DNA of 11,143 nucleotides. Source: an uncultured Dorea sp. (GTDB lineage: Bacteria > Bacillota > Clostridia > Lachnospirales > Lachnospiraceae). A program made the translations under genes and the position numbers. The notes beneath the pieces are model-generated. The model searched no databases. It saw only the letters and a program-made list of their open reading frames with translations, and had not been told where the DNA came from. Position 1 is the stretch's first letter; each line of letters opens with the position of its first letter. Positions 1-6,324 of the stretch are shown here, piece by piece. The stretch covers positions 1 through 11,143 of the forward strand of contig CAJUFA010000058.1 of assembly GCA_910585725.1 (NCBI GenBank), read 5' to 3'.

Positions 1-832
1 GTATAATATCTGGATTTACCACAATAGCACGGGCGCAGGCGCAGCGTTGCCGTTGCCCTCCCGACACCTCATATGGAAATTTATCTAATATCGCCGATAT
101 ATCCAGCTTTTCAGATAAGTTTTGAATCATTGGACGAATACTTTCTTTGGAAACCTCTTTAATTGTCAACGCAAGAGCGATATTTTCATAGATAGTCAAG
201 GTTTCAAGCAGATTGTATTCCTGGAAAACAAAGCCTAAATGTCTGCGACGAAATTCTGCGGCAGCATCGTCTGGTATATTCACAATGTTCTGCCCGCTGA
301 TCCGTATCGTCCCATTCGTTGGTTTGTCTATTGTGGCTATTAAATTAAGCAGCGTTGTCTTCCCAGAACCGGAAGCCCCCATAATCCCAACAAAGCTGCC
401 GTGCGGTATCTGAAAACTTACGTCATTTACAGCTAATACAGAATTATTTTCTGTTTCATACCCCGTCGAGACATTTTCATAGAGTTTGGAAACATTTTCA
501 ACTTCCAAAACATTTCGGGACACTGTATCACTTTCTTTTGATTCCCATTTATCGTGTCCTAGCCAATTTGTAATTACGTCCATAAGTACCTCGTCTGCTT
601 TTTCTTTCAACTTTTCTTCTGTAATGCACTCACCCGCAAATAGTTCATTCAAAGTGACTTCTAAAAGAGTACACAATGGTATAAACAAAGATAAATCCGG
701 CATAGACCGTCCTGTTTCCCATTTTGAAACCGCCTTATCAGTTATTTCCAGTTTTTCTGCTAACTGGGTTTGCGTCCAGCCTTTTGCTTTCCGGCGTTCG
801 GAAATAAAAGCTCCAATCTTAATTTGATTCAT
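1..832 (-). CDS. Xre-type HTH domain fused to BceA/MacB-type ABC transporter ATPase (partial, C-terminus off the window)
   Basis: The frame is open for 277 codons from the ATG at 832 and runs off the left edge. Residues about 5-65 form an Xre/HTH_3 helix-turn-helix (WTQTQLAEKL, then ITDKAVSKWETGR). A linker of about 40 residues follows, then an ABC ATPase: Walker A GASGSGKT at 152-159, Q-loop FVFQEYN around 201-207, signature VSGGQRQR at 256-263. Walker B should start just past residue 277, outside the window. The ATPase resembles those that pair with FtsX-like permeases for peptide-antibiotic export or sensing (BceA/MacB/LolD group), so the permease is probably the next gene to the left. AGGAGGG precedes the ATG at good spacing. 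The coding sequence is rich in AAA, TTA and ATA codons, unlike the genes to the right, which hints at acquisition by transfer. The family is clear; substrate and the role of the HTH are unknown. Confidence 0.9.
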   Translation of the reverse strand, partial: MNQIKIGAFISERRKAKGWTQTQLAEKLEITDKAVSKWETGRSMPDLSLFIPLCTLLEVTLNELFAGECITEEKLKEKADEVLMDVITNWLGHDKWESKESDTVSRNVLEVENVSKLYENVSTGYETENNSVLAVNDVSFQIPHGSFVGIMGASGSGKTTLLNLIATIDKPTNGTIRISGQNIVNIPDDAAAEFRRRHLGFVFQEYNLLETLTIYENIALALTIKEVSKESIRPMIQNLSEKLDISAILDKFPYEVSGGQRQRCACARAIVVNPDII

Positions 833-857
833 TATTCAGCCCTCCTGCCTGCGATAT

Positions 858-886
858 ATTATATAAATCCGGCGCAAAAATGAACA
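858..886 (-). promoter_or_regulatory. putative sigma-A promoter of the HTH-ABC gene
   Basis: On the minus strand a perfect TATAAT (863..858) lies 17 bases from a weak -35 TGTTCA (886..881). Transcription would start about 25 bases before the ATG at 832, leaving a short leader with the AGGAGGG ribosome-binding site. The -35 matches only three of six consensus bases, so the promoter may need an activator. Confidence 0.5.
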
Positions 887-887
887 C

Positions 888-900
888 CTACCAACGGTAG
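888..900. promoter_or_regulatory. small palindrome next to the -35 box, possible operator
   Basis: CTACC-AAC-GGTAG is a perfect 5-base inverted repeat with a 3-base centre, directly upstream of the -35 box of the HTH-ABC gene. A related ACC-GAT-GGT lies at 930-938, centred about 40 bases away. Xre proteins commonly bind short dyads, so the gene's own HTH domain could act here. That is inference from position and symmetry only. Confidence 0.3.
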
Positions 901-935
901 AATTGAGTAAAGCAGGCCTTTTTATCCCCACCGAT

Positions 936-989
936 GGTATACTGCCAAAAATTCTAATTCATACTTTCCTATTACTTCGGCAGAATACC
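936..989. repeat. inverted repeat with 11-base arms
   Basis: GGTATACTGCC at 936-946 and GGCAGAATACC at 979-989 are reverse complements at 10 of 11 positions, separated by 32 bases. The repeat lies between the two candidate promoters of the HTH-ABC gene. It could be a regulatory site or a leader hairpin; no T-tract follows, so it is not a terminator. Confidence 0.45.
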
Positions 990-1087
990 GTTCCTGTTAA
1001 TGAAAAAGCATCCGCTGAATTATACCAAAAAAATTATCTGTTTTTTGCTTTATTGCATGAAACGACTATTTTTCAGGAGCGGAAAGC

Positions 1088-1113
1088 AAAAAAGAGCCGT
1101 CAAGCAGCCCTTT
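1088..1113 (-). terminator. putative rho-independent terminator, minus strand
   Basis: Read on the minus strand, AAAGGGCTG and CGGCTCTTT pair over nine positions with two G-U wobbles around a 5-base loop, and a run of six T residues ends the structure. The wobbles pair only in minus-strand RNA. It could end transcripts of the sufCB operon that read past 1354, or an unrecognised transcript in this intergenic region. Confidence 0.55.
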
Positions 1114-1215
1114 CTTTTTATCATCTATCCATTCAATTTTTACCACTTTACCCATATACAAAAATAGAAAGATGTTCCGTACAAATCCGGAATACGGCCA
1201 TTCCCTCTCTTCATA

Positions 1216-1265
1216 CTTAACGATGTAAAATCGAACAAAAACGGTTCAGGTTTCGCGTCGTTAAG
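1216..1265. repeat. inverted repeat with perfect 8-base arms
   Basis: CTTAACGA at 1216-1223 and TCGTTAAG at 1258-1265 are exact reverse complements about 34 bases apart. Two further inner pairs (U-G and G-C) form only in plus-strand RNA. There is no T-tract and no adjacent gene, so its function is unknown; a protein-binding site or remnant element end are possibilities. Confidence 0.4.
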
Positions 1266-1291
1266 CGTATTATTTCAAAGAAAAACTTCTT

Positions 1292-1316
1292 AGAGTATTG
1301 AAAACTCTTCTTTTTT
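1292..1316. terminator. weak terminator-like hairpin downstream of sufB
   Basis: AGAGT and ACTCT form a short 5-base stem with a 7-base loop. T8 with one C follows on the plus strand; on the minus strand AAGAAG separates the stem from a short T-run. It lies about 40 bases past the sufB stop and may be a poor terminator for sufCB, with the stronger hairpin at 1088-1113 as backup. Confidence 0.3.
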
Positions 1317-1353
1317 AACCCAAACCAATAAGCGGCAATCCCCACAAACGACA

Positions 1354-2283
1354 TCAATTCAGGAAATTATCGATAATAATGTTTTCCGCCTCTTCCTCTG
1401 TCATCCCCAATGTGCGAAGCTTCACTAATTGCTCGTCATTAATCCTCCCGATTGCAGCTTCGTGGATAATTGCCGCATCCAGGTGCCTCGCATTGATCTC
1501 CGGAATTGAACTTACCTCAGCATGATCCATGATAATCGAATCACATTGTACATGCGCATGACATCCGGCATTCCCTACTGCCTTCGGATGGAACACCTGT
1601 CTAGATTCTCCCTTTGCCACTGATCTTGATATAATCTGCGCCGAACTTCCTGAACCGTTCATCTGCACTTCCATATCCGACTGCGCTGTCTGGCTGTCGT
1701 GAGTCATCAATTTCTCTATCACATATAACTTTGCATTTTCCCCCAGCTCAACATCCGTCTTACGGACGGTAGAATCAACTCCTTTTATCTGCACTGTGTC
1801 CAAAGTAAATACCGCATCCTTCTCCAGATAAATCTTCGTCACTGGATTAAGCACTTTCGCGCCAGTACCCTCACCCTCGCCGTAATGCTTCTCTTCATAA
1901 CGGACATTCGCCCCTTTTCCCACATGAAACGAATGAATTCCGTCATGACGGCTATCATTACATCCGCTGTTATGAATTCCGCAGCCCGCGATAATAGTAA
2001 CATCCGCGCCTTCTTCAATATAGAAATCATTGTAAACTTCATCCTTCATACCGGATGCATCCACAACAACAGGAATATGAACCTGTTCTCCCTTTGTCTC
2101 GCCGTCTATAAAAATATCGATTCCCTGCCTGTCTTCTTTCTTCTTAATCTTAATATGCTCACTGTCTCCATGACAAAGTGCGATCCCGTTGTGTCTGAGA
2201 TTAAACGCTCCCTTTTGCCTGAATCCTTCTCCATCTATCTGCCGCAGTATCTTCTCTGTAATCCTATCTAATATTTCTGACAT
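1354..2283 (-). CDS. sufB: SufB/SufD-family Fe-S cluster assembly protein (minimal SufBC type)
   Basis: This 309-residue protein is the scaffold partner of SufC. It is much shorter than E. coli SufB (about 495 residues) and matches the compact SufB/SufD-like proteins of anaerobes. The C-terminal core is clear: VQCDSIIMDHAE near 245-256, then IPEINARH, a conserved HEA at 274-276, GRINDEQL, and a C-terminal helix with MTEEEAENIII. By my alignment the position of E. coli SufB Cys405 is Ala265, while the His-Glu pair (E. coli His433/Glu434) is kept. A second motif has Cys101, His104, Cys108, His113, His117 and His120, possible metal or cluster ligands. I chose the ATG at 2283 because GGAAGGAGAGG precedes it; an upstream in-frame ATG at 2322 adds 13 residues but has a poorer site. 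It lies 64 bases after sufC and is surely co-transcribed. No SufS, SufU or SufD gene is adjacent. The family call is firm; calling it sufB rather than sufD is less so. Confidence 0.88.
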   Translation of the reverse strand: MSEILDRITEKILRQIDGEGFRQKGAFNLRHNGIALCHGDSEHIKIKKKEDRQGIDIFIDGETKGEQVHIPVVVDASGMKDEVYNDFYIEEGADVTIIAGCGIHNSGCNDSRHDGIHSFHVGKGANVRYEEKHYGEGEGTGAKVLNPVTKIYLEKDAVFTLDTVQIKGVDSTVRKTDVELGENAKLYVIEKLMTHDSQTAQSDMEVQMNGSGSSAQIISRSVAKGESRQVFHPKAVGNAGCHAHVQCDSIIMDHAEVSSIPEINARHLDAAIIHEAAIGRINDEQLVKLRTLGMTEEEAENIIIDNFLN

Positions 2284-2347
2284 CTCTTGCCTCTCCTTCC
2301 GGTTCATTAGAATGCCGCGCATCCCGCTCGTATCTCTTCGCGTCTAT

Positions 2348-3076
2348 TTACCGCTCCTCACAGTTCATGCAGGTACAACCGCCGTCTTTGTCCAATAATT
2401 GCGGAAGAATCTCTTCCTTCGGCCCGACTGCTCCTATCTTACCGTCTTCAATCACCATAATTCTGTCCGCCATACGGATGATCCGCTCCTGATGCGAGAT
2501 CAATATCAGACTCTCTTCTTTCCTGTTATGAATTTTCTCAAACTGCTGTATCAACATAGAGAAACTCCACAGATCAATCCCCGCCTCCGGCTCGTCAAAA
2601 ATACAAAGTTTATGACGCTTTGCCAATACAGTCGCAATCTCAATCCGCTTCATCTCACCGCCGGAAAGTGTAGAATCTACTTCCCTCATAATATACTCCT
2701 GCGCGCACAACCCTACTCTGCTTAACAGACCGCAGCATTCTGACTCCTTCAGCTGTCGTCCCGCGGCTAAAGATAACAGTCTGCTGACCGTCATCCCTTT
2801 AAATCTGGGCGGCTGCTGGAATGCAAAACCAATCCCGGCATTTGCCCGATGATTAATATCATAGGATGTAATATCCTCTCCATCCAGTATGATCTGCCCT
2901 TCGTCCGCGTCCTCTATTCCTATAAGCACCTTTGCAAGCGTAGATTTTCCGCCGCCGTTCGGCCCTGTGATTACAAGCATCTCCCCGTTCTCTACCTGAA
3001 AACTGATATTTTTTACGATGCTTCTCTCTATTCCATTCTCATTCACCTTGAATGTAAGGTTTTTCACTTCAAGCAT
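2348..3076 (-). CDS. sufC: SufC-type ATPase of Fe-S cluster assembly
   Basis: SufC is a cytosolic ABC-type ATPase that drives conformational change in the SufB/D scaffold; it is not a transporter subunit. The 242 residues show Walker A GPNGGGKST at 38-46, Q-loop FAFQQPP near 84-90, signature LSGGEMKR at 137-144, Walker B LCIFDEPEAGID at 157-168 and switch His195. Length and the FDEPEAGID variant fit SufC, and the SufB-family gene directly downstream confirms it. Odd: the C-terminus ends with GGCTCMNCEER, a Cys-x-Cys-x-x-Cys tail (234, 236, 239) that I do not associate with standard SufC. The ATG at 3076 has AAAGGAG about 10 bases upstream, and a strong promoter lies at 3130-3158. Automated pipelines may label it simply ABC transporter ATP-binding protein. 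Confidence 0.92.
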   Translation of the reverse strand: MLEVKNLTFKVNENGIERSIVKNISFQVENGEMLVITGPNGGGKSTLAKVLIGIEDADEGQIILDGEDITSYDINHRANAGIGFAFQQPPRFKGMTVSRLLSLAAGRQLKESECCGLLSRVGLCAQEYIMREVDSTLSGGEMKRIEIATVLAKRHKLCIFDEPEAGIDLWSFSMLIQQFEKIHNRKEESLILISHQERIIRMADRIMVIEDGKIGAVGPKEEILPQLLDKDGGCTCMNCEER

Positions 3077-3129
3077 ATCTGATACGCTCCTTTGCTTTCT
3101 AAATCTTTATCTAAAAAATACTAGTCTAC

Positions 3130-3158
3130 ATTATACCCATTTTTCATAATATTGACAA
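3130..3158 (-). promoter_or_regulatory. sigma-A promoter of sufCB
   Basis: On the minus strand TTGTCA (3158..3153) is spaced exactly 17 bases from a perfect TATAAT (3135..3130). Transcription should begin near 3123, giving a leader of about 46 bases to the sufC ATG. I see no clear Rrf2/IscR-type palindrome around it. Confidence 0.8.
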
Positions 3159-3239
3159 TCTATTTTTGATTCAAACACTCTCTAGAATATTTCCGTCTGT
3201 TGCGTTATTTGGCTGAAAACGAACGAGACACTACACCAG

Positions 3240-4589
3240 TCAATTCTTTCTGAACATCTTTCTTAGTACCAGTACCGCAGCCGCCGCCAGGATCACCTCC
3301 GTCACCAACTGCGCGTACGCCATTCCATAGAGCGGCACACACATATTCAACAGATATATCGCCGGTATCTCCATGATGATCTTTCGCAGAATCGCAAAGA
3401 AGAATGCTTTCTTACCCATACCCACCGCCTGAAATACTCCGATTGCAAGGAAATCCATATTAAAAAACGGAAGCGCAAGACATAGTCCCCGAAGGAAGCT
3501 CGCTCCATACTGAATAATCTCCTTATTCTGTATAAACATCCCCATCCAGAAATCTGAACCTATGAAAAAGGATGCCGCTACTATCGTCAGGACAGCTATC
3601 GTAAGTTTCGCGGAGAAAACAATCGTCCGCTTCATCCTGTCTCTGTCGCCGGACGCATAATTATAACTGATCAGAGGCATAATCCCCTGAGAGAATCCAA
3701 AAGCCACATTCATCGGCACCATATCAATCTTCTGAGCGATTCCCATAGCCGCTACTGCAGACGAACCATAAAAAGATGTAAAATTATTCAGCACAGTCAT
3801 CCCCACTACGTTCAGAAGGTTTTGAATCGCCGCCGGTATACCGACCCCGCAGATCTCTCTCATAATCTCTCTGGTCGGCCGGAGCATACGCGGATCTACG
3901 CAAACATACGTCTTTTTTCGTCTTACAAATAGCAGGCAGAAAAAATACAGGCACGCGGCGCAATTTGAAATAAATGTGGCAAATCCGGCTCCTGCCGCTC
4001 CCATATTGAACCCCCATGGCAGAATAAATATGGGATCCAGCAGGATATTCAGCACACAGCCGCTCATCGTGCCGATACTTGCATGCATCGTACTTCCTTC
4101 CGACCGTACCATATATGCCATGACTACATTCAAGATTGCAGGCATAGCACCAAAGGCAACCGTCCATTTCATGTATTCTGCAGTAGCAGCCACCGTATCC
4201 TCGGCCGTACCAAGGAGTACGAGCAAAGGCTCCCTGCCCGTAATATAGATCACGGAGAACAAGAAACTGAAAAGAACCGTACAGTAGAACCCAACCGCAG
4301 ACGCCTTACGTACCGTATCATACTCCTTTCTCCCAAGCGCCCGGCTCATCATACTGGACGTTCCTATGCCAAACAGATTATTGACTGCATTGAACGCCAG
4401 CAGAACCGGCGCTGACAGCGTGACCGCCGCGTTCTGTATGGGATCATTCAGCATACCGACAAAATATGTATCCGCCAGATTATAGATCACCATCACCAGC
4501 GAACTGATAATCGTCGGAACCGACATCGCCATAACCGCTTTTGACACCGGCGCTTTTTCAAATAAATATAATTTCTTATCTTCTATCAT
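3240..4589 (-). CDS. MATE-family efflux transporter (MepA-like)
   Basis: A 449-residue integral membrane protein of the multidrug and toxin extrusion family, which exports cationic drugs or metabolites using a Na+ or H+ gradient. The opening (KKLYLFEKAPVSKAV then MSVPTIISSLVMVIYN and ADTYFVGML) is typical of the MepA-like branch. The two-lobed pattern of about twelve hydrophobic segments is complete, including LDPIFILPWG in the middle and the second-lobe GFSQGIMPLISYNYASGD. I chose the ATG at 4589; an upstream TTG at 4610 adds seven Lys/Arg-rich residues with no better ribosome-binding site. The gene lies 50 bases after the previous MATE gene with no terminator between, so they are probably one transcript. 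No clear terminator is visible after its stop. Substrate cannot be read from the sequence. Confidence 0.93.
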   Translation of the reverse strand: MIEDKKLYLFEKAPVSKAVMAMSVPTIISSLVMVIYNLADTYFVGMLNDPIQNAAVTLSAPVLLAFNAVNNLFGIGTSSMMSRALGRKEYDTVRKASAVGFYCTVLFSFLFSVIYITGREPLLVLLGTAEDTVAATAEYMKWTVAFGAMPAILNVVMAYMVRSEGSTMHASIGTMSGCVLNILLDPIFILPWGFNMGAAGAGFATFISNCAACLYFFCLLFVRRKKTYVCVDPRMLRPTREIMREICGVGIPAAIQNLLNVVGMTVLNNFTSFYGSSAVAAMGIAQKIDMVPMNVAFGFSQGIMPLISYNYASGDRDRMKRTIVFSAKLTIAVLTIVAASFFIGSDFWMGMFIQNKEIIQYGASFLRGLCLALPFFNMDFLAIGVFQAVGMGKKAFFFAILRKIIMEIPAIYLLNMCVPLYGMAYAQLVTEVILAAAAVLVLRKMFRKN

Positions 4590-4639
4590 TTTTATATTCT
4601 TCTTTCTCAATCAAATGTCATGCTACATTCGCCATAATA

Positions 4640-6010
4640 TTACGTTTCCTCAAAAAGATCGTCTCTGGTAATATTATTCAGCCATTTCATGCTGCGGTAA
4701 TGCCCCAGAACCCATGGCCACTTGGCAAATTCATCCGTGCAGAGCAGGAAATACACCCACAATACCGGAAGTTTTAAAACAAATGCCGCTATGAATCCAA
4801 GAGGCACTGCATAGCACCACATATCGATCGTATCACAGACAAATCCAAACCTGCTGTCTCCTCCCGCCCGGAAGACTCCGGCAATCAGCGTCGTATTCAC
4901 CGCCGCACCCATTACATAATAAGTATTGATCAGCATCATGTATTTCAGATAATGCATCGCCTGATCCGTTAAAGAGGCATAGCGCAGCACGACAGGCATA
5001 GCCGCAAGAACAATCAGGCCGCCGACTGCACCGGTAATCACCGTAAGCTTCATATCCTTCTTCGCGCCTTCTTTTGCCTCCTCCAGTTTATTCATACCGA
5101 TGATATTGCCCAACAAGATTCCGCCGGCGCTCGCTGTTCCAAAGCACAGGATCGTTCCGAAATTCCGCACAACGATAACGAAAGAATTCGCCGCCACGGC
5201 ATCTGTCCCAAGATGCCCGATGATTACGGAATACATGGAGAACGCGACGCTCCATGAGATATCATTTCCAAGGGCAGGAAGGGACAGCCTGACAAAATCC
5301 GAAAATAGTTTCTTATTCTTCATGAAAAGATATCGAAAATCCAACTTGATATCTTTGCTTAAAAACGAAACGATAAAACATGCCGCCAGCTCAATCAACC
5401 TGGACATGGACGTTGCAATAGCTACGCCCATCGCTCCCAGTTTCGGCGCCCCAAATAACCCAAAGATAAATACCGCATTCAGAAATATATTCAGCGAGAA
5501 CGCAAGCACATTCATCGCCGTACTGATCATGACCCTGCCGATACTGCGGAGAACCGCAAGATACACCTCCGTAATCCCCCAGCACAGATAACTGACGCTC
5601 ATGAATTTAAGATAAGACGCGCCTATCGTGATCAACTCCGTATCGTTTGTAAACAAACGCATCATCTGCTCCGGGACAAACAGCGCGGAACAAGCAAAAG
5701 CCGCCGCAATCGCAATGGAAAACCGAAGTGCAATCCCTTCGATTAACTGGATTGCTTTCATATCTCCCTTCCCGTAATACTGAGCGCTCAGCATCGTAGC
5801 TCCGGTTCCCAGACCATAGAATACCATAAACAGGATATTCGCATACTGGGAAGCAAGGGATACTGCCGATATAGACGACTGTCCGACATAATTCAGCATG
5901 ATCACGTCGGCTGAACTGACCGCGGCGCTCAATAAATTCTGAATCACAATCGGCATCACTAATTTGAATATCTGTCTGTAAAATGAATCTTTTTTCATAA
6001 CTGTCCCCAT
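4640..6010 (-). CDS. MATE-family efflux transporter (NorM/DinF-like branch)
   Basis: A complete 456-residue MATE transporter, first gene of the two-exporter operon. The first lobe has the family pattern LVMPIVIQNLLSAAVSSAD then GLGTGATMLSAQYYGKGD; the second lobe repeats it with SLPALGNDISW and GTASAGGILLGNIIG. The cytosolic end (DEFAKWPWVLGHYRSMKW) resembles Lachnospiraceae members of the family. It is clearly diverged from the neighbouring MATE at 3240-4589, so this is not a recent duplication. Two starts are possible: the ATG at 6010 (GAGG about 10 bases upstream) or the ATG at 5998, four codons in, with GGGG six bases upstream. A minus-strand promoter lies at 6089-6117. Substrate unknown. 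Confidence 0.92.
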   Translation of the reverse strand: MGTVMKKDSFYRQIFKLVMPIVIQNLLSAAVSSADVIMLNYVGQSSISAVSLASQYANILFMVFYGLGTGATMLSAQYYGKGDMKAIQLIEGIALRFSIAIAAAFACSALFVPEQMMRLFTNDTELITIGASYLKFMSVSYLCWGITEVYLAVLRSIGRVMISTAMNVLAFSLNIFLNAVFIFGLFGAPKLGAMGVAIATSMSRLIELAACFIVSFLSKDIKLDFRYLFMKNKKLFSDFVRLSLPALGNDISWSVAFSMYSVIIGHLGTDAVAANSFVIVVRNFGTILCFGTASAGGILLGNIIGMNKLEEAKEGAKKDMKLTVITGAVGGLIVLAAMPVVLRYASLTDQAMHYLKYMMLINTYYVMGAAVNTTLIAGVFRAGGDSRFGFVCDTIDMWCYAVPLGFIAAFVLKLPVLWVYFLLCTDEFAKWPWVLGHYRSMKWLNNITRDDLFEET

Positions 6011-6088
6011 CTTAAAACAACCTCTTTCGTAACTTTCGGATTCTTTGTCACCATATATGCCGCATTTTCACATTCTCTATCAAAATAT

Positions 6089-6117
6089 AGTATATCATTC
6101 TGATATTTTTTTATAAA
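6089..6117 (-). promoter_or_regulatory. putative promoter of the MATE operon
   Basis: On the minus strand TTTATA (6117..6112) and TATACT (6094..6089) are spaced 17 bases, matching four and five of six consensus positions. The start would be near 6082, giving a leader of about 70 bases. It is divergent from, and only about 16 bases away from, the plus-strand promoter at 6133-6161. Confidence 0.5.
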
Positions 6118-6132
6118 AATGCAAATTTTATC

Positions 6133-6161
6133 TTGCAATTTAATCCGTAGTATATTATACT
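6133..6161 (+). promoter_or_regulatory. plus-strand sigma-A promoter of a putative small RNA
   Basis: TTGCAA (6133-6138) and TATACT (6156-6161) are spaced exactly 17 bases, four and five of six consensus matches. The predicted start (about 6167-6169) coincides with the base of a 9-base-pair hairpin, and no plus-strand open frame of note follows, only a strong terminator about 50 bases downstream. Confidence 0.6.
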
Positions 6162-6167
6162 AATGCA

Positions 6168-6252
6168 TGTAGAAAGGATACTTTCTACAACCCCTTATTA
6201 ATTATTTATACTCCCCTCAAAAGACCGATGGCTCCCCCATCGGTCTTTTACT
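6168..6252 (+). ncRNA. putative small regulatory RNA with C-rich linker
   Basis: This unit has the layout of a free-standing bacterial small RNA of about 80-85 nt. A promoter at 6133-6161 is followed at its predicted start by a perfect hairpin (9-base arms at 6168-6176 and 6181-6189, loop GATA). Then comes an unpaired A/U- and C-rich linker with ACCCCU and CUCCCCUC, and finally a 13-base-pair terminator (6219-6249) whose loop is again CUCCC. C-rich unpaired stretches complementary to ribosome-binding sites are known from Gram-positive small RNAs such as RsaE/RoxS and the streptococcal csRNAs. The likely action is base-pairing with purine-rich translation starts, but this is inference. No known family was recognised by sequence. 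The alternative is that the terminator serves only the minus-strand gene at 6325-6792 and the promoter match is chance. Confidence 0.5.
6219..6249. terminator. strong bidirectional rho-independent terminator
   Basis: Perfect 13-base-pair stem (arms 6219-6231 and 6237-6249, core GACCGATGG/CCATCGGTC) with loop CTCCC. T4 ends the arm on each strand. On the minus strand it ends the HAAS-domain gene 75 bases after its stop; on the plus strand it would end the putative small RNA. Confidence 0.9.
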
Positions 6253-6324
6253 TTATTCTTGTAAGCACGAGCCTGCCGGACATGCTTGCAGAGGGGATTT
6301 TGACTTCCCCGGGGCAGCAGTTCT

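Larger units (their letters stand above)
833..1353. other. intergenic region with several inverted repeats, no convincing gene
   Basis: These 521 bases are A+T-rich and hold promoter-like, terminator-like and inverted-repeat elements, listed separately where clear. A minus-strand extended -10 (TGG then TATAAT, 1027..1019) has no good -35 and could give the HTH-ABC gene a leader of about 180 bases. A minus-strand frame of 59 codons is open from 1245 to 1066. Its only ATG (1155) lacks a ribosome-binding site and its end overlaps a terminator hairpin, so I do not call it a gene. The 105-codon plus-strand frame at 903-1220 begins with TTG and resembles nothing I recognise. Confidence 0.5.

Noticed and set aside
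903..1220. 105-codon plus-strand open frame in the left intergenic region
   Set aside because: Starts with TTG, has no ribosome-binding site, spans several inverted repeats and a minus-strand terminator, and resembles no family I know.
2348..3076. Possible membrane transporter ATPase
   Set aside because: Walker B variant, length and direct linkage to a SufB-family gene indicate SufC; no permease gene is present.
5100..5591. 163-codon plus-strand frame
   Set aside because: Entirely antisense to the MATE gene at 4640-6010, which has clear family motifs.
6154..6182. TATAAT on the minus strand (6159..6154) as promoter of the MATE operon
   Set aside because: The matching -35 position reads AGTATC within the small-RNA hairpin, a poor match; the pair at 6089-6117 is better.
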